A stretch of 5,106 nucleotides of DNA from JAHCIE01 sp034431435 (GTDB lineage: Bacteria > Chloroflexota > Anaerolineae > Epilineales > JAHCIE01), in the NCBI GenBank assembly GCA_034431435.1, contig DAOUDG010000008.1, positions 1 to 5,106 on the forward strand. The letters run 5' to 3'. Position 1 is the first letter of the stretch. Each line of letters starts with the position of its first letter. This document shows positions 1 to 3,968 of this stretch, piece by piece. The notes beneath the pieces were generated by a model. That model worked only from the letters and a program-made list of their open reading frames with translations, was not told the origin of the DNA and made no database searches. The translations under genes and the position numbers were made by a program.

Positions 1-218
1 CCCTCGCGCCCGTGTCCCTGGCCGTGGAACCGAGGCTGTGGTCCACCGCGCCGCTACCGACGGCTGAGGCCGCGCGGGTGTTCGTCTGGCCCGCCAACGG
101 GAAGCCGAGTCTCATCTTCGTGTATGACGATGCTGTCACCTGACAGCACATCCAGTCCTGCAATACAGGATGGCCAGGGATCTATGAGCATGGGCTAGAC
201 TTCAACGCGCTCCTCTAG
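1..218 (+). pseudogene. 3' part of a thioredoxin-like paralog, decayed after an in-frame UGA
   Basis: The gene is cut by the left window edge; its frame begins at base 3. Residues before the TGA at 141-143 align without gaps to residues 41-86 of the next gene, with 27 of 46 identical, including the strand PSLxFVYDD just before the TGA. The frame then continues 24 codons to a TAG at 216-218. This part lacks the x-x-C that follows the UGA in copy 2 and has no thioredoxin-like pattern. The six bases GGGATC do occur exactly 36 bases after the first base of the TGA in both copies, which suggests common descent followed by drift. I read it as a tandem duplicate whose C-terminal half has degenerated. 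The alternative is a short protein ending at 143, but the identical UGA column argues the ancestor already had this UGA. Confidence 0.5.
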
Positions 219-241
219 GTGGAGAAGATGGGAGGGCCTGT

Positions 242-736
242 ATGCGAACCCTCATGCTTAGGGCAATCATAATGGTGAGTCTCGCAGCGCTTCTCACAGG
301 CTGCCTGAACACATCATCGCACAGCCCTGATGATGCGTCTCAGGCTCTGCCTACCGTGGCCTTCGAGCCGATCTCGCTCGTCCGAGACCCGGATGCCCTG
401 TCGGTAGCGCCCTTGCCGCTGGCCGAGGCAGAGCGTGTGTTTCTGTGGCCCGTGTCGGGGCGGCCATCGCTCGTCTTCGTGTACGACGATGGGGCCACGT
501 GAAGACGGTGTATCGCTCTGGCCCCCGTCGTGAACGGGATCGAACTGCGCTACAGCGCGCAACTGAATGTCGTGTGGCTGGCTGAGGCCTCCGAGCAAGG
601 ACGGGCGGCGAAGACACTGTTCGACCTGCCCGAGCGAGGAGTGGCCCTGCTCGACAGGGACAACCGCCTCGTCTGGCGTGGAGCGAGTGGCACGCGACGC
701 CAGGTAGAGGAGCAAGTTCTCAGGGTGCTTCGGTGA
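242..736 (+). CDS. thioredoxin-like lipoprotein, probable selenoprotein with a UxxC motif (UGA at 500-502)
   Basis: A conventional reading stops at TGA 500-502 after 86 residues. The same frame then runs on to TGA 734-736, giving 164 residues with selenocysteine at position 87. Start ATG 242 has GGAGG at 231-235. Residues 1-20 form a lipoprotein signal with lipobox LTGC (Cys21), so the protein should be anchored outside the cytoplasmic membrane. A proline-rich linker follows. Residues 75-83 (PSLVFVYDD) form a beta strand leading into T-U-R-R-C (U87, C90), then a helix (about 91-104), the strand LNVVWLAE, and a strand pair around GVALLDRDNRLVWRG. This is thioredoxin-fold order. The usual cis-proline is not clear; Pro in FDLPERG lies slightly early. 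It probably acts as a thiol-disulfide or peroxide-reducing enzyme; the substrate is unknown. Alternatives are a nonsense-mutated CxxC gene, or two ORFs, the second starting at GTG 530. That second ORF would be half a fold without a signal peptide. Confidence 0.72.
524..538 (+). promoter_or_regulatory. bacterial SECIS-like hairpin downstream of the UGA
   Basis: CCCGT (524-528) pairs perfectly with ACGGG (534-538) around the five-base loop CGTGA. The loop begins 26 bases after the UGA at 500-502 and has G as its second base. Known bacterial SECIS elements are short hairpins within about 40 bases of the UGA, with a G among the first two loop bases, so geometry and loop fit. A competing stem, GACGG (504-508) with CCGTC (525-529), uses some of the same bases. 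The call rests on fold geometry only. Confidence 0.45.
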
Positions 737-884
737 TGGATGAGAGTCTGGACCGTGTCATGCACTTTGGGAGAGCAGCGAGACGAAACGATGGACCAGA
801 AGCAGGCCGAACGCGATGAAGTGCAGTATAGTGTTCCTCTTGGCGAGCGGTTGGTAGTAGCGGGCCAACTGCTGAAAGCCGCTT

Positions 885-1328
885 CTACCGCCCTGTCAAC
901 AACTGCAGAACCCCTCGCCGTATCGGTCGCTCCCGCTGTCGTGTCAGCGGCTTCGTCAGGATGGTCATCTCCATCGGGACGACCTGCATCTCCGGCGCGA
1001 CCGCAATCACCTCAACGCCCATCTCGTCCAGTTCGCCCACCGTCGTCGCGATACCCTTCACATCTCGCGCCAGCTGCGAGTACTGGTAGATCACCAGCAG
1101 CCTGAAGTGGCCTGCCGCCGCGTCCTTCAACACCTCGCCGCCCCAGCGACGCTCGCCGAAGGGCACGCTCCCCACCACGCCCTCGTCGATGTACAGCGCC
1201 GCCACGTCGAGTCCTCTGACAGCAAGGTAGTGATAGCAGGCCTCCAGAATGTGGCCACCCGCTCCCTCTTCGCCTGGCGCCTCTCGGACGTACACCGCCG
1301 CCGGTCCTCTCACATGGCGATGATCCAT
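885..1328 (-). CDS. solo serine-recombinase (resolvase) catalytic domain, predicted inactive
   Basis: The 147-residue product follows the resolvase N-terminal pattern. It has AAVYVRE at 10-16, a long helix to about residue 38, GLDVAALYIDEG at 39-50, a GEVLKDAAAGHFRLLVIY segment at 64-81, SQLARD at 84-89, and a final strand (GVEVIAV). The catalytic serine normally follows in Y-x-R-x-S; here Y13 and R15 are kept but position 17 is Ala. The first arginine of the usual D-R-L-x-R motif is Gln85, while Arg88 remains. There is no C-terminal helix-turn-helix or large-recombinase domain; only a basic tail follows. DNA cleavage therefore looks impossible, and a structural or regulatory role, or decay, is more likely. 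I chose ATG 1328 because AAGGGGGAG lies just upstream; a TTG at 1355 is in frame but less convincing. It overlaps the preceding small ORF in another frame. Confidence 0.65.
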   Translation of the reverse strand: MDHRHVRGPAAVYVREAPGEEGAGGHILEACYHYLAVRGLDVAALYIDEGVVGSVPFGERRWGGEVLKDAAAGHFRLLVIYQYSQLARDVKGIATTVGELDEMGVEVIAVAPEMQVVPMEMTILTKPLTRQRERPIRRGVLQLLTGR

Positions 1329-1524
1329 ATTCTCCCCCTTGACTGTAGACCACAAACTGGTAGACGTGGAGGGGGGGCTCAGTGCGGCTCAGTTGGATAC
1401 GCCCTGGCCCGTCGGCATAGATGAACAGGTACTCACCCGCCCTCCCTTCCCTTTGAAGTTCGTTCGCCACGTCGACGAGATCGGCGATGGTCGCCCGTCG
1501 TGGCTTGTCTACGTTGCTGCCCAT
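1012..1524 (-). CDS. unrecognised small protein; only about the first 65 residues look genuinely coding
   Basis: I do not recognise this family. ATG 1524 has GAGG about eight bases upstream. Residues 1-62 (MGSNVDKPRRATIADLVDV at the start, then an acidic-basic helix, then LFIYADGPG and a strand-rich stretch ending VVYSQ) read like a compact alpha/beta protein. After codon 62 the frame enters a run of five G (1334-1338) and then overlaps the recombinase in a shifted frame. There the translation is Gly/Arg-rich shadow sequence up to the stop at 1012. Losing one G would join this protein in frame to the recombinase; gaining one G would end it after nine more codons at a TGA overlapping the ATGTGA of the recombinase region. 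It is therefore either a frameshifted first half of a fused protein, or a small gene with a damaged end. Confidence 0.4.
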   Translation of the reverse strand: MGSNVDKPRRATIADLVDVANELQREGRAGEYLFIYADGPGRIQLSRTEPPLHVYQFVVYSQGGEYGSSPCERTGGGVRPRGARRRGSGWPHSGGLLSLPCCQRTRRGGAVHRRGRGGERALRRASLGRRGVEGRGGRPLQAAGDLPVLAAGARCEGYRDDGGRTGRDGR

Positions 1525-1543
1525 GGCTTGCCTCTGGGGGGAA

Positions 1544-1566
1544 AGGGCCGGTCGAAGGCCGGCCCT
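1544..1566 (-). terminator. GC-rich hairpin just upstream of the 1524 start
   Basis: AGGGCCGG (1544-1551) pairs perfectly over 8 bp with CCGGCCCT (1559-1566) around a seven-base loop. Read on the - strand the stem is followed by TTTCCCCCC, so it resembles a weak intrinsic terminator or attenuator ahead of the small ORF; on the + strand no T tract follows. It sits only about 20 bases before the start codon, where it could also limit ribosome access. Confidence 0.35.
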
Positions 1567-1950
1567 CCTCCGCAGATGTCAGTTCTACAACAGGGGTGAC
1601 GGTAGGACTGCGAGGGACGACGCAAGACCGTCGGCTTGCTCGGCCCAGGCTCGGCGAGGATGGGAACGAGGCGGAGCCTGTGGTAGTGGTGGTAAGAGGT
1701 CTGGTAGCTTTTAGGCGCTCGTCGCACGGATGGGTCACTTCCCCCTGGTTGCCCAGGACACCGAACCTGCCCTGCCACCCGCCCGTCCTGGTGACCCAGA
1801 ACTGCTCGTTCGGTGCTTTGGCCGCTGGCCTTTACCCGTGGTCGCCCTGGTTTCTCAACCAGGGACACCTGCATCTCGTCCACTACGGTAGCTTGCCAGG
1901 CTTGTAGTGCGGCTTTCAGTAATGACTAAGTAGCGGCATCCCCCTGTTGT
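1567..1950. other. long gene-poor region with several inverted repeats
   Basis: Open frames here on both strands are low-complexity or shadow-like, and I recognise no protein. Three structures stand out. TGGGTCAC (1731-1738) pairs with GTGACCCA (1791-1798). Inside it, CCTGG (1744-1748) pairs with CCAGG (1753-1757). Further right, CCCTGGTT (1845-1852) pairs over 8 bp with AACCAGGG (1857-1864) around TCTC. A CCTGG...ACACC phrase recurs near 1744 and 1846. The stretch lies between a - strand promoter-like sequence (1978-2005) and the - strand gene pair, so it would be transcribed as their leader or as a separate structured RNA. Confidence 0.35.
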
Positions 1951-1978
1951 TACTTGGTACGCTTATTCGTACTGAGTA
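1951..1978. repeat. imperfect inverted repeat, likely operator
   Basis: TACTTGGTACG (1951-1961) and CGTACTGAGTA (1968-1978) are inverted repeats matching at 9 of 11 positions around a six-base spacer. The left arm overlaps a + strand -35-like sequence and the right arm overlaps the -10 sequences of both opposed promoters. A dimeric regulator could sit here; the ribbon-helix-helix protein encoded just to the right is the obvious but unproven candidate. Confidence 0.45.
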
Positions 1979-1982
1979 TTAT
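1954..1982 (+). promoter_or_regulatory. possible sigma70-type promoter towards the RHH gene
   Basis: TTGGTA (1954-1959), a 17-base spacer and TATTAT (1977-1982) give a plausible promoter. It would transcribe rightward from about 1989, through a pyrimidine-rich tract (2007-2057), into the RHH gene. The operator-like inverted repeat overlaps both hexamers. Similarity to consensus is moderate. Confidence 0.35.
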
Positions 1983-2005
1983 ACAACCATTTTGTGTGCT
2001 GTCTA
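1978..2005 (-). promoter_or_regulatory. sigma70-type promoter reading leftward to the recombinase pair
   Basis: On the - strand, TAGACA (2005 to 2000, five of six matches to TTGACA), a 16-base spacer and a perfect TATAAT (1983 to 1978) form a good promoter with a start near 1971. The first recognisable downstream gene starts at 1524, so the transcript would have a leader of roughly 450 bases carrying the inverted repeats described for 1544-1864. Confidence 0.45.
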
Positions 2006-2063
2006 GCCCTTCTTTCCTGTTTTTCCAACTTTCCCTCAACTTCGCCTCTTTCCTCTCAAGTTC

Positions 2064-2072
2064 TGGTATAAT
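2064..2072 (+). promoter_or_regulatory. extended -10 promoter of the RHH gene
   Basis: TGGTATAAT is an exact TGn extended -10 with consensus TATAAT (2067-2072). No good -35 is visible at the right distance, which is usual for extended -10 promoters. Transcription would start near 2079, leaving a leader of only about 15 bases that contains the AGGAG ribosome binding site. Confidence 0.6.
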
Positions 2073-2093
2073 GGGGCCCAGGAGAAACTGCTC

Positions 2094-2318
2094 ATGCCCC
2101 GCGTAAAGCCCGATGCCCCTCGCTACGTCAAGTTCAGCCTCTCTCTCCGCGAAGATCTTTACGCGCAAGTTGAGCAAGTCATGGAAGCCAACAAGATCGA
2201 CCGCTCCTCGGCGATTGCCATGATGCTTTCCCGCGTCAATATCAAAGACCTGCTCCCGCCGGGCTATACGCCGCCCCCCGCCCCGACCAAAGACGAACCC
2301 CCTAGCGACATTCGCTAG
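2094..2318 (+). CDS. small ribbon-helix-helix DNA-binding protein (CopG/Arc-like)
   Basis: This 74-residue protein starts at ATG 2094 with AGGAG at 2080-2084, nine bases upstream. After a basic N-terminus, residues 11-17 (YVKFSLS) form the DNA-contacting beta strand. Helix A (LREDLYAQVEQVMEANK) and helix B, after the turn D-R-S-S (SSAIAMMLSRV), complete the ribbon-helix-helix fold typical of CopG, Arc and MetJ-type repressors. The C-terminal 20 residues are proline-rich and probably disordered. Such proteins bind palindromic operators as dimers and often repress their own promoter or control plasmid copy number or a toxin partner. No toxin gene adjoins it: the next gene is an IS110 transposase, whose insertion may have separated it from a partner. 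The inverted repeat at 1951-1978 is a candidate binding site. The stop codon lies inside the downstream hairpin. Confidence 0.75.
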   Translation: MPRVKPDAPRYVKFSLSLREDLYAQVEQVMEANKIDRSSAIAMMLSRVNIKDLLPPGYTPPPAPTKDEPPSDIR

Positions 2319-2325
2319 GGGGTTC
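2295..2325 (+). terminator. strong hairpin overlapping the RHH stop codon
   Basis: GAACCCCCTAGCGA (2295-2308) pairs perfectly over 14 bp with TCGCTAGGGGGTTC (2312-2325) around the loop CAT. The TAG stop at 2316-2318 is inside the 3' arm. Only a weak T-containing sequence (TAGGTT) follows, so termination may be incomplete, but the stem could also protect the short mRNA. It would act similarly on leftward transcripts. Confidence 0.6.
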
Positions 2326-2400
2326 TAGGTTCCGATCAAGACGTCAGCGCCTCACTCACACGGCGCGCGCCGTAGGACTGTCACGATCGGACGCGCCATC

Positions 2401-2429
2401 TTGTATGTTTGAGGGAGAGGCGGGATAAT
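2401..2429 (+). promoter_or_regulatory. promoter at the IS110 left end
   Basis: TTGTAT (2401-2406) and GATAAT (2424-2429) are separated by 17 bases. Transcription would start near 2436, just before the predicted bridge RNA fold, and continue into the transposase. The -35 begins at the second base of the predicted CT core; since the core is shared, the -35 would be unchanged in a circular excised form. Confidence 0.5.
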
Positions 2430-2435
2430 GGGGTC

Positions 2436-2580
2436 CGCTCCATAGGACGTGACAGACCGGGCGCATCTTGGTCGTTGGAGGCCGTTGCAGAGCAGGGTCG
2501 TCACGTTCTCCCGCCTCCCAACCCGAACAGTTGCCTGGGCTAGCCAAGCCCGTATCACGCAAGACAGGGCGTGACAGGAG
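2436..2580 (+). ncRNA. predicted IS110 bridge RNA with target and donor loops
   Basis: IS110 elements encode a structured guide RNA in the left end, and this stretch folds accordingly. Hairpin 1: 2444-2458 pairs with 2496-2509 (14 pairs, one G-T, one bulged A at 2454). It encloses an internal loop with a 5' strand at 2459-2469, a small capping hairpin (2470-2473 with 2480-2483), and a 3' strand at 2484-2495. Hairpin 2: CCC (2522-2524) pairs with GGG (2567-2569), and GGGCT (2537-2541) with AGCCC (2547-2551). These enclose an internal loop with strands 2525-2536 and 2552-2566. By position hairpin 1 should be the target-binding loop and hairpin 2 the donor-binding loop. Matches to element ends and flanks support this. 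Length and promoter placement also fit. Exact RNA ends are uncertain. Confidence 0.6.
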
Positions 2581-2587
2581 ACCTGAC

Positions 2588-3529
2588 ATGACCCCTCCCA
2601 CCTTCGTCGGCATCGATGTAGCCAAGGACCATCTGGATATGGCGGTGCGTTCGCAGACCACCACCTGGCACGTCCCGTACACTAGCGAGGGCATGGCGCA
2701 GTTGATCGAGGCCCTCACGCCCTTGCAGGTCGAGCTGGTGGTGGTGGAAGCCAGCGGCGGCTTGCAGACCGAGGTGGTGGCCGCCCTGGCCGCCGCCCAG
2801 CTGCCGGTCGCCGTGGTCAACCCGCGTCAGGTACGCGACTTCGCCCGCAGCACCGGCAAGCTGGCCAAGACCGACAAGCTCGATGCGGCGGTCCTGGCTC
2901 ACTTCGCCGAGGCCATCCGCCCCGCGCCCCAGGTGCTGCGCGACGAGACCCAAGCCGAACTCGTCGCCCTGGTCACGCGGCGGGTGCAACTGGTGGAGAT
3001 GCTGACCGCTGAGTACAATCGGCGCCATCAGGCCCCTCAGCGCCTCCAGGCGAGCCTGACTGAGCATATCGACCACCTCAAAGCCCAGATCCAGCAGCTC
3101 AATGCCGACATCGCTGCCTTGATCCAGGATCAGGACGCCTGGCGGGACAAGAGCCATCTGTTGCGCAGCGTGCCCGGCGTCGGCCCGGTGGTCTGCGCGA
3201 CCTTGCTGGCCGAGTTGCCCGAACTGGGCGCTCTCAGTCGTCAGGAGATCGCCGCCTTGGTGGGGGTGGCCCCCTTCAGTCACGACAGTGGACGCTATCG
3301 CGGGCGACGCCAGTGTTGGGGCGGCCGCGCCCGCGTACGGAGCGTGTTGTACATGGCGACCATCACGGCTCTGCGCTGCAACCCGATCCTGCAGGCCTTC
3401 CAGCAGCGGCTCCTCCAAGCGGGCAAGCCCTCGATGGTGGCCATCGTGGCCTGTATGCACAAGCTGCTGACGATCCTCAATGCCATGCTGCGCGACAGGC
3501 AGTCCTGGCGTCCGCCGGTGGCCGCCTGA
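2588..3529 (+). CDS. IS110-family transposase (DEDD/RuvC-like bridge recombinase)
   Basis: This 313-residue protein is full length for the family and intact. The N-terminal RuvC-like domain begins FVGIDVAKDHLD with Asp10. Glu54 follows in VVVEASGG, and Asp96 and Asp99 lie in KTDKLDA, giving the DEDD set. A coiled-coil linker (about 140-185, rich in Q, L and R) leads to the C-terminal Tnp_20 domain. It opens with SVPGVGPVVCATLLAELPE and continues GVAPFSHDSGRYRGRR, where Ser234 (SG) is the likely nucleophile, with Ser231 as a less likely alternative. The enzyme inserts and excises the element, guided by the bridge RNA encoded just upstream. ATG 2588 is preferred over an in-frame upstream start (2468), because AGGAG at 2576-2580 is well spaced and the upstream bases belong to the RNA. 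That site may be masked by pairing of GGAG with CTCC (2508-2511). Confidence 0.95.
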   Translation: MTPPTFVGIDVAKDHLDMAVRSQTTTWHVPYTSEGMAQLIEALTPLQVELVVVEASGGLQTEVVAALAAAQLPVAVVNPRQVRDFARSTGKLAKTDKLDAAVLAHFAEAIRPAPQVLRDETQAELVALVTRRVQLVEMLTAEYNRRHQAPQRLQASLTEHIDHLKAQIQQLNADIAALIQDQDAWRDKSHLLRSVPGVGPVVCATLLAELPELGALSRQEIAALVGVAPFSHDSGRYRGRRQCWGGRARVRSVLYMATITALRCNPILQAFQQRLLQAGKPSMVAIVACMHKLLTILNAMLRDRQSWRPPVAA

Positions 3530-3561
3530 CTTGACTTTCAACACAGTTGCTCTGTCGTTGT

Positions 3562-3731
3562 CTAGGACAGATAGAGCCGGCCATTATCGGATGGCTCAGC
3601 CGCATCCGTCACCTGTCGTGGAGGGTTGTCCCGATGATGCAGAGCGCGTAGCACATCGTCGCACAGGCAGTAGATGGCTATAGCAGTGTGTACTGCTGGA
3701 CGACCTCCAGGGCAGGTTCTGCATCGTCCAT
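3562..3731 (-). pseudogene. N-terminal remnant of an IS982/IS4-type transposase, frameshifted
   Basis: From ATG 3731 the frame reads MDDAEPALEVVQQYT, then meets a TAG at 3678-3680. In the adjacent frame the sequence continues HTAIAIYCLCDDVLRALHH, then a short run ending VTDA. This resembles the N-terminus of IS982/IS4-type transposases, which have an aromatic-Cys-x-x-DD motif followed by a helix and a D-A-E motif. A frameshift near 3690 separates the halves. After VTDA the homology stops and the frame ends at 3562, close to the right end of the IS110 element (about 3551). I see no other part of this transposase left of the IS110. The family assignment is from motif memory and is tentative; it could also be non-coding. 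Confidence 0.4.
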
Positions 3732-3749
3732 CCAGACACCTCAGCCGGG

Positions 3750-3968
3750 TCACTTGCTTATCAGTTTGGCCTCATGACCGAGGGCTTGAATGGCAGCCAC
3801 GAGGCGGCTTGCCTCTATCTGGCTCGCGTCGTACGTGACTTCTGTGGTTGAGCGCGCGAAGCTCGTTCGCGCCTCCTTGACCCCCGGCATGTCCTCCACT
3901 TCCATGTCGATCGCCATGGCGCAGTTAGCACAATGCATCCCCTTGATGCGGAAGGTTTGCCGGGTCAT
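3750..3968 (-). CDS. HMA-domain metallochaperone (CopZ/MerP-like)
   Basis: This 72-residue protein is a single heavy-metal-associated domain with ferredoxin-like beta-alpha-beta-beta-alpha-beta order. It has TFRIKGMHCANC at 5-16, with metal-binding Cys13 and Cys16, and a helix (AMAIDMEVEDM). The strand pair GVKEARTSFARSTTEVTYD follows, then a second helix (ASRLVAAIQAL) and a final strand. There is no signal peptide, so it should act in the cytosol as a Cu(I) or other soft-metal carrier; MerP proteins carry a signal, which argues against a true MerP. Its ATG overlaps the stop of the upstream gene as ATGA (3965-3968), indicating translational coupling. The partner is a membrane protein with a cupredoxin domain, so delivery of copper between them is likely, although mercury or silver cannot be excluded. 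Confidence 0.85.
   Translation of the reverse strand: MTRQTFRIKGMHCANCAMAIDMEVEDMPGVKEARTSFARSTTEVTYDASQIEASRLVAAIQALGHEAKLISK

Larger units (their letters stand above)
2400..3551 (+). mobile_element. IS110-family insertion sequence, predicted CT core at both ends
   Basis: The element is defined by its IS110 transposase (2588-3529), a long non-coding left end and a very short right end, which is the classic IS110 layout without terminal inverted repeats. I place a CT core at 2400-2401 and at 3550-3551 because the predicted bridge RNA points there. Its donor loop holds ACAGTTGC (2527-2534), identical to the right end at 3543-3550, and GCAAG (2559-2563), whose last four bases pair with CTTG at the left end (2400-2403). 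Its target loop ends CATCT on the 5' strand, as the left flank does (2397-2401), and CAGAG on the 3' strand, complementary to CTCTG at the right junction (3550-3554). Ends are inferred from these short matches, so they could be off by some bases; presence of the element itself is not in doubt. Confidence 0.7.

Noticed and set aside
149..172. Hairpins after the copy 1 UGA (156-160 with 166-170, or CATCC with GGATG) as a SECIS
   Set aside because: The first has the right distance but no G in the loop; the second starts too close to the UGA. Copy 1 also lacks the redox Cys, so function is doubtful.
530..736. Separate ORF starting at GTG 530
   Set aside because: It is in the same frame as 242-502, lacks the redox strand and a good ribosome binding site, and is better explained as the C-terminal half of the UGA readthrough protein.
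737..884. Small + strand ORFs after the selenoprotein: a 27-codon ORF overlapping its stop (TGATG), and a peptide from ATG 791 (MDQKQAERDEVQYSVPLG)
   Set aside because: No strong ribosome binding site or recognisable family. The second runs into antisense of the recombinase, where its composition becomes Pro/Ser shadow-like. It could be a truncated gene but cannot be supported.
1500..1907. 135-residue + strand ORF and its - strand counterpart (1509-1883)
   Set aside because: Compositionally patchy, without a ribosome binding site or recognisable motif; the inverted repeats give a better account of this region.
1950..2177. 75-residue - strand ORF
   Set aside because: It is antisense to the RHH start and its promoters. 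Its charged composition comes from the pyrimidine-rich tract at 2007-2057 read backwards.
2378..2455. CTGTCACG / CGTGACAG inverted repeat as terminal inverted repeats of the IS
   Set aside because: IS110 elements lack terminal inverted repeats, and the right copy is used in the bridge RNA stem. The left copy lies outside the predicted element, so this is probably coincidence.
2555..3544. 329-residue - strand ORF opposite the transposase
   Set aside because: A codon-phase shadow of the GC-rich transposase gene, rich in Gly, Gln and His with no domain pattern.
3638..3645. TGCAGAGC matching the target-loop 3' strand (2486-2493)
   Set aside because: The match is in the same sense rather than complementary and lies about 90 bases beyond the right end, so it does not fit a guide-target pairing; an 8-base match is easily chance.
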